Of a DNA stretch of 64,000 nt, positions 47,831-55,888 are shown piece by piece. How positions within the stretch are numbered: the stretch's first letter is position 1; the number at the start of each line of letters is the position of its first letter. The notes below the pieces were generated by a model. The model was given only the letters and a program-made list of their open reading frames with translations. It had not been told where the DNA came from and did no database searches. The DNA is taken from NCBI RefSeq assembly GCF_017254865.1, contig NZ_JAFKCV010000015.1, forward strand, positions 26,145 to 90,144, read 5' to 3'. The position numbers and the translations under genes were made by a program. This DNA comes from Bowmanella dokdonensis (GTDB taxonomy: Bacteria > Pseudomonadota > Gammaproteobacteria > Enterobacterales > Alteromonadaceae).

Positions 47831-49003
47831 TCAGTATTTTGCGCTAAGTTGCAGCCAGAACTTGCTGGTGTCGGTGGCAAACTCATCGGCCTCGTACAAT
47901 GCCAGCTTGGCCAGCAACTGCACATTCGCTGCAAACTGATAACCGGCCTGGGCATCCCATTCAGAGCCATAATCCCCTTGGCCTTCTGCTGCCAGGAACT
48001 GATGGTAAATCAAGGACAGATCCACATCGCGCAACCTGGTGGACAGCTTCAGCCAGCGATCTTCGATGCCCTGTGCCGGGGTGGAGAGAAACTTATCGGC
48101 AAAGCCCTGGAATTTGTGCAACGTGGCAAGGGGCGTGATAAAGCCCTGATCCTTATCGCTGCCCAGGATCTCCAATCCTGCGGCCAGGGTAACGGCGTTG
48201 AGCTTTAACCAGCCATCCAGGGCCAGATAATCCGTACTGTAGTCTGCCGGATGCTCGCCGGCCTCCTGCTGGCGGGCATAGGCCAGATGTGCGCCCCATC
48301 CGCTTTGTTTAAACTGATAATCCAGACCCAGGGTCTGATTGCTCAGTGCCAGGGCCTGGTCAAAGTCCAGATGATGATAAAACACCTGCCATTGGTGCCC
48401 GTCACCTAACTGGTGGATCATATTCAGCAAATGCAGCTTGCCGTCCAGTTGCCCCGCCGCGCTGTCGGGCCCGAAGATGCGGTTGACCCGGCTGACATAG
48501 GCATAATCCAGATGCAGATTCTGCGCCGCCTGGTACTGAAGGCGGAAGCCGTCGAAGGTTTGCTCCTGCTGACGCCAGCCGACACTGCCGACAAAGCGCT
48601 GATTGCTGTACAAAATCCGCTGGCGTCCCAGATCCAGAGTCAGTCCCTCATTTCCCTTGTAGCGCAAAAAGGCCTGGTTCAAATCGGCACCGGCCGGGTC
48701 GGCCACCACCGGATAGTCGCCGTTGCCGTTGAGGGTGTCGTTGTAGTCCTTATCGAACAGCTCCGTCACATAATCAAATTCCAGCACGGCCCTCACGCCC
48801 TGCCAGTTGCCGCTTTTTGCTGTCAGTCGGGTGCGCAGGGTGTTGGCCAGGGCATTTTCGGGCAGATTTTCCTGATCCACCGCCTCCAGACGGTAGCGAA
48901 GTTGCAAGTCCAGGCTTCCTTCCTTCAATGCCTGGCTGAGGTCCTGACCCTGGGCAGGGCTGAGGATCAATACTGAGGCTATGGCCACGGATGCTTTTAA
49001 CAT
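47831..49003 (-). CDS. Alginate-export-type outer-membrane porin in the nitrate locus
   Basis: A 390-residue exported beta-barrel (signal peptide about 1-19, ending AQGQ). SLDLQLRYRLEAVDQENLPENALANTLRTRLTAKSG, LGRQRILYSNQRFVGSVGWRQQEQTFDGFRLQY and the C terminus FWLQLSAKY match the alginate-export (AlgE-like) porin family. Such porins occur beside nitrate genes, where nitrate or nitrite entry is the likely job; that is inference. AAGGAG precedes the ATG. It lies 16 bp after cobA on the same strand, so it belongs to the nirB-nirD-nasA-cobA transcript. Confidence 0.88.
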   Translation of the reverse strand: MLKASVAIASVLILSPAQGQDLSQALKEGSLDLQLRYRLEAVDQENLPENALANTLRTRLTAKSGNWQGVRAVLEFDYVTELFDKDYNDTLNGNGDYPVVADPAGADLNQAFLRYKGNEGLTLDLGRQRILYSNQRFVGSVGWRQQEQTFDGFRLQYQAAQNLHLDYAYVSRVNRIFGPDSAAGQLDGKLHLLNMIHQLGDGHQWQVFYHHLDFDQALALSNQTLGLDYQFKQSGWGAHLAYARQQEAGEHPADYSTDYLALDGWLKLNAVTLAAGLEILGSDKDQGFITPLATLHKFQGFADKFLSTPAQGIEDRWLKLSTRLRDVDLSLIYHQFLAAEGQGDYGSEWDAQAGYQFAANVQLLAKLALYEADEFATDTSKFWLQLSAKY

Positions 49004-49019
49004 GCTTTCTCCTTGAGGC

Positions 49020-49871
49020 TTAAGCCCTGATAGTGTTGAGTAAAGCCGGACTGACCGGGTAGCGATGCCTGATGACTTCGCCGACCAGGATCAGCGCGGG
49101 TCCGTTTAAGGATTGCTCCCTGACCCTGCTGGCAATATCGGTGAGATCGCCCAGGATCATCTGCTGATCCGCCAGGCTGACCTTTTCCACCACGGCTACC
49201 GGCATTTCCGGGTCCATGCCGTGCTGAACCAGTCGTTGGCAGATAAGCTCCAGACGATTAAGGCCCATATAGAACACCAGGGTCTCGGTCTGATTGCCCA
49301 CCAGACTGGTCCAGTCTGGTTCAGATTCTGCGCTTTGCATCCTGGCGGTAATAAAGCGCACGGACTGGGCACATTCCCTGTGGGTAAGGGGAATGCCACA
49401 CCATGCCGACAATCCTGAGGCGGCGGTGATGCCCGGCACAATGGCAAAGTCGATACCGGCCTGTTCCAATGCGTCACATTCCTCTGCGCTGCGGGCGAAA
49501 ACAGCCGGATCGCCGCCCTTAAGCCTGGCAATGGTTCTGCCGGATTGGGCTTCTTCCACCAGTAACTGACAGATACGCTGCTGACTCAGACTGTGCTGGC
49601 CGCAACGTTTGCCCACATAGCGCTTCTCGATATGCGCAGGCAGCATGGCCAGCATCTCCTCGCTGACCAGATCATCAAAGAGCACCAGATCGGACTGCTG
49701 GATCATCCGCCAGGCCTTGAGGGTCAGAAGCTCCGCATCGCCGGGACCTGCCCCGATGAGATAGACCTTGCCGGGCGCTGAGGAGCCAGATGCCGCCTGC
49801 AGACACTGGTGTCCCCGTCTGTCGGCCAGACCGGATCTGGGCCACGCAGCCCGGAAAAATGTCGAAATCAT
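49020..49871 (-). CDS. cobA: Uroporphyrinogen-III C-methyltransferase
   Basis: Makes precorrin-2 for siroheme, the cofactor of NirB. The 283 residues show VYLIGAGPGDAELLTLKAWRMIQQSDLVLFDDLVS, the GGDP motif (RLKGGDPAVFARSAEE), PGITAASGLSAWCGIPLTHR and ALILVGEVI. It is single-domain, without the CysG dehydrogenase/ferrochelatase half. About 34 extra residues precede the domain, but the ATG overlapping the nasA stop by 4 nt is the best start. Fits siroheme supply for nitrite reduction. Confidence 0.94.
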   Translation of the reverse strand: MISTFFRAAWPRSGLADRRGHQCLQAASGSSAPGKVYLIGAGPGDAELLTLKAWRMIQQSDLVLFDDLVSEEMLAMLPAHIEKRYVGKRCGQHSLSQQRICQLLVEEAQSGRTIARLKGGDPAVFARSAEECDALEQAGIDFAIVPGITAASGLSAWCGIPLTHRECAQSVRFITARMQSAESEPDWTSLVGNQTETLVFYMGLNRLELICQRLVQHGMDPEMPVAVVEKVSLADQQMILGDLTDIASRVREQSLNGPALILVGEVIRHRYPVSPALLNTIRA

Positions 49872-52600
49872 ACTGCCTCCTCCAGCAGGATGGCGGCCCG
49901 CTGGTCCAAAGAACCTTCAGACTGGCCGCCAGAAAAAGCAGGTTGAACAGGCGTCTTGAGCAGCCGGCTGAGCTCGGGCTTACAGGACCCGCAACCTGTG
50001 CCGCATTGAAGGCTGGCGCCCAGTTTACCGACGCTGTCCTGCCCGGCTGCGATGGCCTCCAGCACCTGTTTTTCATGGACCTTGAAGCAACTGCAAATCT
50101 GCCGCCCCTGGCAATAGATCTTATCCGGCTCGCCGCGCAGCCAGCCAGACTGCTGCTCAGCCGACAGAACCCCGGTATCCAGGAGGCTTTGCAGATAAGC
50201 AGTGGGCAGCGACGGCAGGCCCGACGGGCTATCGGTCAGGGCCCAGTCCAGTCTGCCCTGTTGCAGGGCCAGGCAGGCGGCTCCCCTGCCCTGACTCAAT
50301 GATTCTTCGGCCGGCCAATACTGCGCCAGCAGATGCCAGTTTGGCGCCCGGCTGGCCAGCAGGTAATACAGTCCCTTATCCAGGGGGATTTTCAGCCAGT
50401 AATCGGCCAGTTCTGTCAGTTGACCGATCTGCAGGGAACGGCGGCACAACAGCAGGCCGTAATGCTGATGGTCAACCGGTTCCACCGCCACTGCAGCGTG
50501 CTTAAGCCCGGGCTGAAAGGAGTAAGGATCGCTCAGCGGCGCAAACAGGCTGCCTATCGCCCCGTGACTGGCAAACTGTCCATTCCAGTGCATGGGCGCA
50601 AACAGCTCCCCCCGGCGCACACCGGCGTCCAGTTTAACCGGCAGGATCACCTGCTGCCCCTGGCAATGCCGTGCACTCAGTGCGGCAAGCTGCCCTCCGG
50701 CGAGCCCCAGAGTTGCTGCATCCTGCGGGTGTATACGCAGCCAGGGCCGGTCTTCGTGCTGCATCAGCTCGGCTGCCTGCCCGGTGCGGGTCATGGTGTG
50801 CCACTGATCCCGTATCCGGCCGCTGTTAAGCACATAGGGGAATGCCTGGTCCGTGCGCTGCTGCGGCGGCTGATAATCCAGGGCGACAAAATTGGCCCGG
50901 CCGTCGGGGGTATAGAAGTGACCATCAGTGAAAAGGCGTTTGCTGCCCTGGCGACTCTTGGCCGACACCGGCCATTGCACCGGCGCCAGGCGGTCATACT
51001 CGCTGTGGGTCAATCCGGCCAGCGCAGAGATATCCAGCGCACGGCGACCCTGATTTTCTAATCCGGTGAGACGGGCATACTCATCGAAAATCTCCCCCGG
51101 ATGGCCAAAATCAAAGCCGGAAAAGCCCATTGCCCTGGCCACGGCGCAGAGTATCTGCCAGTCGGGCATGGCCTGGCCCGGCGGTGGTAAAAACCCCCGC
51201 TGCCGGGAAATGCGCCTCTCTGAGTTGGTCACCGTGCCGTCTTTTTCTGACCAGGTGGCGGCCGGCAACTGCACATGGGCCAGGGCAAGGGTATCGTTAT
51301 GGGCCACACAATCCGACACCACCACCAGCTCGCAGCGCTTAAGGGCCTGTCTGACCAGATTGCTGTCCGGCAGGCTGACCATGGGATTGGTCCCCATAAT
51401 CCATAAGGCCTTGATCTTACCCTGCGCCATTTGCTGAAAGAGTTCCACGGCCGGCAGGCCGGCCTTGTGGGCCATGGTGGGAGATTGCCAATAGTCCTGC
51501 AACAGCTGTCTGTGGGCGGCGCTGTGCAGATCCAGGTGCGCCGCCAGCAGGGTGGCCAGCCCGCCCACTTCCCGCCCGCCCATGGCATTGGGCTGGCCGG
51601 TAATGGAAAAGGGTCCGCTGCCCGGTTTGCCGATCTTACCGCTGGCCAGATGGCAGTTGATAATGGCATTGACCTTGTCCGTGCCGCTGGTGGACTGGTT
51701 GACCCCCATGGAGAAAAAGCTCAGTGCAGAGGAACTGTCGGCAAACCAGCGGTAGAACAGACGCAGATCCTTTACCGGCAGGTCACAGGTGTTTGCCACC
51801 CGCTCCAGGGGCCACTCAGCCGCTTTTGCCAGCGCCCGCTCAATTCCCTGTGTATGGCCCTCAATAAAATCCCTGTCCAGCAACTCGTGGGCTGCCAGGT
51901 AGGCCAGTAGCCCATTAAACAGCACCACATCGGTACCCGGCCGGATGGCCAGATGCAGATCGGCAAGCTCCGTGGTGGCGGTTTGCCTGGGATCGATGTT
52001 GACCAGCTTGAGCGCCGGGTTGAGCTGTTTCGCCCTTTCCATACGCTGGTACAGCACCGGGTGGGTCCAGGCCGCGTTGGAGCCCACAAGGATCAGCAAC
52101 TCGGTTTGTTCCAGATCCTCATAGCAACAGGGCATGGCATCGGCGCCGAAGGCCCGTTTGTAACCCGCCACCGCCGAGGACATGCACAGGCGCGAATTGG
52201 TGTCGATATTGGCGCTGCCGATGTAGCCCTTCATCAGCTTGTTAGCCACATAGTAATCTTCGGTCAGAAGCTGACCAGACACATAAAAGGCCACCGCGTC
52301 AGGCCCATGCCGGGCGATGGCGTCGCTGAAGCCGGCGGCAACCTTTTCGATTGCCTGCTGCCAACCCACTTCCTGCCCTGCAATCCGTGGTACCAGCAGG
52401 CGATGTTCTAACCTGTTGGTTTGCTGCAGTTTGCTGCCCTTGATGCACAACTTGCCGTGGTTGGCCGGATGTTCAGGGCTGCCCTGCAACGAGTCAATCA
52501 TAGGTTGCCCGTCATTATTCCGGCCCAGGCTGACATCCACCCCGCAGCCCACGCCGCAATAGGGACAAGTGGTAGTACAGAGGCTTGCAGCAGATCCCAT
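49868..52600 (-). CDS. nasA: Assimilatory nitrate reductase NasA
   Basis: Cytoplasmic molybdoenzyme reducing nitrate to nitrite for nitrogen assimilation. The 910 residues start without a Tat signal and bind a 4Fe-4S cluster through Cys12, 15, 19 and 52. The bis-MGD domains follow (DTNSRLCMSSAVAGYKRAFG, LILVGSNAAWTHPVLYQR, SGTDKVNAIINCHLASGKIGKPGSGPFSITGQPNAMGGREVGG). The C terminus has a BFD-like 2Fe-2S domain (Cys836, 838, 866, 870/873; CSCFKVHEK..CGTGCGSCKPEL), as in the large gammaproteobacterial form. It overlaps nirD by one base and cobA by four. Confidence 0.96.
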   Translation of the reverse strand: MGSAASLCTTTCPYCGVGCGVDVSLGRNNDGQPMIDSLQGSPEHPANHGKLCIKGSKLQQTNRLEHRLLVPRIAGQEVGWQQAIEKVAAGFSDAIARHGPDAVAFYVSGQLLTEDYYVANKLMKGYIGSANIDTNSRLCMSSAVAGYKRAFGADAMPCCYEDLEQTELLILVGSNAAWTHPVLYQRMERAKQLNPALKLVNIDPRQTATTELADLHLAIRPGTDVVLFNGLLAYLAAHELLDRDFIEGHTQGIERALAKAAEWPLERVANTCDLPVKDLRLFYRWFADSSSALSFFSMGVNQSTSGTDKVNAIINCHLASGKIGKPGSGPFSITGQPNAMGGREVGGLATLLAAHLDLHSAAHRQLLQDYWQSPTMAHKAGLPAVELFQQMAQGKIKALWIMGTNPMVSLPDSNLVRQALKRCELVVVSDCVAHNDTLALAHVQLPAATWSEKDGTVTNSERRISRQRGFLPPPGQAMPDWQILCAVARAMGFSGFDFGHPGEIFDEYARLTGLENQGRRALDISALAGLTHSEYDRLAPVQWPVSAKSRQGSKRLFTDGHFYTPDGRANFVALDYQPPQQRTDQAFPYVLNSGRIRDQWHTMTRTGQAAELMQHEDRPWLRIHPQDAATLGLAGGQLAALSARHCQGQQVILPVKLDAGVRRGELFAPMHWNGQFASHGAIGSLFAPLSDPYSFQPGLKHAAVAVEPVDHQHYGLLLCRRSLQIGQLTELADYWLKIPLDKGLYYLLASRAPNWHLLAQYWPAEESLSQGRGAACLALQQGRLDWALTDSPSGLPSLPTAYLQSLLDTGVLSAEQQSGWLRGEPDKIYCQGRQICSCFKVHEKQVLEAIAAGQDSVGKLGASLQCGTGCGSCKPELSRLLKTPVQPAFSGGQSEGSLDQRAAILLEEAV

Positions 52601-52977
52601 CAGCAGGCTTCCTCCAGCTCGGCAAGCTGGACATTGGCTACCTGTACAGCCCCCTCATGGAGACGGACCGGGTACACGGGCACCCGGACACTGTCATCGT
52701 CCAGGCAGCGGCCAGTCACCAGTGAGAAGCGCTGCTTGTACAACGGCGAGGCCACCACCGGCTCACCCTGAATGCTGCCGGCAATGCCACGGCTCAGTAC
52801 ATTGGCCTGACCTATGGGATCCCAGTTATCAATGGCGAAGAGTTTCTGCCCGCCATCCGCCAGCACCAGTTTAAACAGGGCCAGTTGCCTGCCCGTGCCC
52901 TCTTCTTCTTCCAGATAAGCGCACACACCGGAGTTATCGATTAAGTCACTGATCTTACAAAGGCTGTTCCACTGCAT
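52600..52977 (-). CDS. nirD: Nitrite reductase small subunit NirD
   Basis: A 125-residue Rieske-fold subunit of the NADH-dependent siroheme nitrite reductase. It lacks the Cys-His cluster ligands, as NirD normally does. FAIDNWDPIGQANVLSRGIAGSIQGEPVVASPLYKQRFSLVTGRCLDDDSVRVPVYPVRL is typical. GGAGG precedes the ATG, 9 bp after nirB. Its TGA overlaps the nasA ATG. Confidence 0.96.
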   Translation of the reverse strand: MQWNSLCKISDLIDNSGVCAYLEEEEGTGRQLALFKLVLADGGQKLFAIDNWDPIGQANVLSRGIAGSIQGEPVVASPLYKQRFSLVTGRCLDDDSVRVPVYPVRLHEGAVQVANVQLAELEEAC

Positions 52978-52986
52978 CTTGGCCTC

Positions 52987-55551
52987 CTATGCCGATTGGG
53001 TATCGTTGGTTAACTGGCGAACCGGGATGGCCTGTGAGTTGGCCAGACGGTTTTTTTCCTCCGCGGTGGCAGGACGCCACTGGCCGCGTTCCTCGACAAA
53101 CTGGATATTGGCATCCGGCTTGTCCGCATTGACAAACTGGCGGAAACGTTTGAGGTTTTCTTCGCTGCTGATGGCGGTTTTCCATTCACATTGGTAGGTG
53201 CCGACCACCTTTTGCATCTGCGCTTCCAGTTCGCCGGCCAGACCCAGCGAATCCCCTATGATCACTTCTTTTAGGTAATCCAGGCCCCCATCCAGGCTTT
53301 CCAGCCACACCGAGGTTCGCTGCAGGCGATCGGCGGTGCGCACATAGAACATCAGGAAACGGTCGATGTAACGGACCAGGGTGTCGGTATCCAGATCCTG
53401 GGCAAACAGATCTGCGTGACGGGGCTTCATGCCGCCGTTGCCGCAAACATAGAGGTTCCAGCCCTTGTCGGTGGCGATGACCCCCACATCCTTACTCTGG
53501 GCTTCGGCGCATTCGCGTGTGCAGCCGGACACCGCCATCTTGATCTTGTGCGGTGAGCGCAGACCCTTGTAACGGTTTTCGATATCGATGGCGGTGCCGA
53601 CGCTGTCCTGTACCCCGTAACGACACCAGGTGCTGCCGACGCAGGATTTGACTGTACGCAGGGACTTGCCATAGGCATGGCCGGTCTCAAAACCTGCATC
53701 GATGAGTTCCCGCCAGATCTCCGGTAAATGCTCGACCCGGGCACCGAACAGGTCGATACGCTGGCCGCCGGTGACCTTGGTATACAGGCGGTATTTTTTC
53801 GCCACCTGGCCGATGACAATCAGCTTGTCCGGCGTGATCTCACCGCCCGGTACCCGGGGCACCACCGAATAGGTGCCGTCTTTTTGCATATTGGCCAGGA
53901 AGGTATCGTTGGTATCCTGCAGACCCACATGGGCCCTGGCCAGCACAAACTCATTCCAGTTGGACGCCAGGATAGAGGCCACAGCCGGTTTGCAAATATC
54001 GCAGCCAAGGCCCTGACCATGCTGGTTCAGCAACTCGTCGAAGGTGCGGATCTTTTCCACCTGTACCAGATGGAACAGCTCCTGCCGACTGAAAGCAAAG
54101 TGTTCGCAGATATCTTTTTTGACCTCCACGCCACGTTTGGCCAGTTCCGTGTCCACCATGTTCTTCAAAAGCGCTGAACAGCCACCGCAACCGGTACTGG
54201 CCCTGGTACAGCTTTTCACCGCGGCCAGTTCACAGGCGCCTTCGTCAATGGCCGAGACGATATCGCCCTTGCTGACGTTATGGCAGGAACAGACCGTCGC
54301 GGTCATGGGCAGGGCATCGGCCCCAAGGCCGGGTTTTTCGCTACTGGAGGGCAGGATCAGGCTCTCCGGATATTTGGGTAGTTCAATGCCGTTTAAGGCA
54401 TATTGCAGCAAAGTGTCGTAATCTGAGCTGTCGCCCACCAACACGGCCCCGAGCAGTCTTTTTTGCTTGGCATCCACGACTATTTTCTTGTAGATGCCCA
54501 GCGGCTGGTTCTGGTACTGGTAGCTCAGGGCCCCTTCCGTGCGGCCATGGGCATCACCGATACTGCCCACTTCCACACCGAGCAGCTTGAGCTTGGTGCT
54601 CATATCCGCACCGGTAAAAGACTCATCACCGGCAGCCAGATGACCGGCCGCTACCCTGGCCATCTGATAGCCTGGGGCCACCAGACCGAAGATACGTCCC
54701 TGCCACAGGGCACATTCGCCAATGGCGTAAATATCCGGATCAGAGGTCTGACAACGATCGTTAACGACGATACCGCCGCGCTCACCCACCGCCAGATCGG
54801 CCTGACGGGCCAGACTATCCTGTGGGCGGATGCCGGCGGAGAACAATACCAGGTCAGTCTCCAGCGCCTCGCCGTCTTTGAATTCCAGCCGGTACCGACT
54901 CTGGTTGCCGGCCACAATGCGCTCCGTGGCCTTACCCGTATGCACCCGCACGCCCAGCGCTTCAATCTTCTCTCGCAGGAGCTTGCCGCCGCCTTCGTCG
55001 AGTTGCACTGCCATCAGTTGCGGAGCGAACTCCACCACGTGGGCCTCAAGGCCTGCCTGTTTAAGGGCATTGGCGGCCTCCAGACCCAGCAGGCCGCCGC
55101 CGATCACCACGCCCACGCGGCTTTGCGCTGCCGAAGCCTGAATGGATTCCAGATCTTCAATGGTCCGGTACACCAGGCAGTGAGGCTGGTCGTTACCGGG
55201 AATAGGCGGTACAAAGGGATAGGAGCCGGTGGCCAGCACCAGTTTGTCATAAACCAGATGACGGCCATCGGTCAGCCAGACCTGGCGGGACTGGCGATCA
55301 ATATTCTCGACCCAAGCGTTACAGAGAAAGCGGACACCCAATGATTCATAGTGCGCCTCGCTGGTCAGCATCAGATCGTCGGCCGTCTTACCGGCGAAGA
55401 ACTCGGACAGATGCACCCTGTCATAGGCCAACCGTGGCTCACCGCTCAGTACCGTGATATCGGCTGCGGGACAATGCTGGCGAAGTTGCTCCACATAGTG
55501 ATGCCCCACCATGCCGTTGCCCACCACCACTATCTTGATTGCGTCATTCAT
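52987..55551 (-). CDS. nirB: NAD(P)H-dependent assimilatory nitrite reductase large subunit NirB
   Basis: Reduces nitrite to ammonium with six electrons. The 854 residues comprise an FAD/NADH domain (IVVVGNGMVGHHYVEQL near the start, VVIGGGLLGLEAANALKQAGLEAHVVE), a BFD-like 2Fe-2S region (CSCHNVSKGDIVSAI..SCTRASTGCGGCSALL), and siroheme/4Fe-4S halves with CVGSTWCRYGVQDS and SGCTRECAEAQSKDVGVI. The start at 55551 has GGGAG 8 nt upstream; the frame extends 16 codons further into the leader without similarity. First gene of nirB-nirD-nasA-cobA-porin, behind a sigma-54-type promoter and an ANTAR-type leader. Confidence 0.96.
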   Translation of the reverse strand: MNDAIKIVVVGNGMVGHHYVEQLRQHCPAADITVLSGEPRLAYDRVHLSEFFAGKTADDLMLTSEAHYESLGVRFLCNAWVENIDRQSRQVWLTDGRHLVYDKLVLATGSYPFVPPIPGNDQPHCLVYRTIEDLESIQASAAQSRVGVVIGGGLLGLEAANALKQAGLEAHVVEFAPQLMAVQLDEGGGKLLREKIEALGVRVHTGKATERIVAGNQSRYRLEFKDGEALETDLVLFSAGIRPQDSLARQADLAVGERGGIVVNDRCQTSDPDIYAIGECALWQGRIFGLVAPGYQMARVAAGHLAAGDESFTGADMSTKLKLLGVEVGSIGDAHGRTEGALSYQYQNQPLGIYKKIVVDAKQKRLLGAVLVGDSSDYDTLLQYALNGIELPKYPESLILPSSSEKPGLGADALPMTATVCSCHNVSKGDIVSAIDEGACELAAVKSCTRASTGCGGCSALLKNMVDTELAKRGVEVKKDICEHFAFSRQELFHLVQVEKIRTFDELLNQHGQGLGCDICKPAVASILASNWNEFVLARAHVGLQDTNDTFLANMQKDGTYSVVPRVPGGEITPDKLIVIGQVAKKYRLYTKVTGGQRIDLFGARVEHLPEIWRELIDAGFETGHAYGKSLRTVKSCVGSTWCRYGVQDSVGTAIDIENRYKGLRSPHKIKMAVSGCTRECAEAQSKDVGVIATDKGWNLYVCGNGGMKPRHADLFAQDLDTDTLVRYIDRFLMFYVRTADRLQRTSVWLESLDGGLDYLKEVIIGDSLGLAGELEAQMQKVVGTYQCEWKTAISSEENLKRFRQFVNADKPDANIQFVEERGQWRPATAEEKNRLANSQAIPVRQLTNDTQSA

Positions 55552-55597
55552 TATTGACTCCCGGCGCCTTTTTATTGAGGCGCGCTTTCTTCGAACC

Positions 55598-55634
55598 AAA
55601 AAAAACCCACAGACTCGCTCAGGAGTGCTGTGGG
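55598..55634 (-). terminator. Attenuator (intrinsic terminator) in the nirB leader
   Basis: CCCACAG and CTGTGGG pair, with an inner ACTC/GAGT stem, followed by eight T on the minus strand, 47 bp before the nirB ATG. It lies in the leader, not after a gene, so it acts as an attenuator. Confidence 0.88.
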
Positions 55635-55679
55635 CTTCGTTGCCAGGCCACCCTCATGACAGCTTTGTCAAAGGGTGGC
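55633..55679 (-). promoter_or_regulatory. ANTAR-type antitermination target hairpins, nirB leader
   Basis: Two tandem hairpins on the minus strand. The first (55647-55679) has GCCACCCT/AGGGTGGC outer arms and TGAC-AAAGCT-GTCA inside. The second (55633-55644) is GGC-AACGAA-GCC. Both loops are hexamers with A first and G fourth, the pattern bound by ANTAR antiterminators such as NasT. The second hairpin shares bases with the left arm of the terminator at 55598, so forming it prevents termination. Confidence 0.82.
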
Positions 55680-55761
55680 GTACAGATTGTTTGTGTGCCG
55701 TCACCGGCCTTTTTTATTGAAGGGCGGGATCTTCATCTTCCGCCCCTTGTAAGCCTACTAA

Positions 55762-55777
55762 AGCAAGCATGTTGCCA
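55762..55777 (-). promoter_or_regulatory. Sigma-54 (-24/-12) promoter of nirB
   Basis: TGGCAA-N5-TTGCT on the minus strand, one base from the consensus TGGCAC-N5-TTGCW, with GG and GC at the required 12-base distance. Transcription would start near 55750, giving a leader of about 200 nt that includes the antitermination hairpins. Confidence 0.75.
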
Positions 55778-55847
55778 GCTTTAAATAATTCTTATATTTC
55801 ATATAGATAGTCTTTTTCCCCACCAATTCCCAGGTCTCCTGCTACCA

Positions 55848-55879
55848 GCCGGAGTGCAAACCTGCACCCTAATTGTGCG
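55848..55879 (-). promoter_or_regulatory. Upstream activator-like element of nirB
   Basis: GCCGGAGTGCAA...CCCTAATTGTGC (plus strand), including the perfect palindrome GTGCA-N4-TGCAC on the reverse strand. The same blocks occur at 59649 before narK, and both lie 70-71 bp behind the -24 element. It fits an NtrC enhancer with GCAC half-sites, although not the textbook palindrome. Confidence 0.6.
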
Positions 55880-55888
55880 ACCTGGGCG

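Noticed and set aside
54463..55344. A 293-codon plus-strand frame inside nirB
   Set aside because: Shadow of the FAD-binding domain of NirB.
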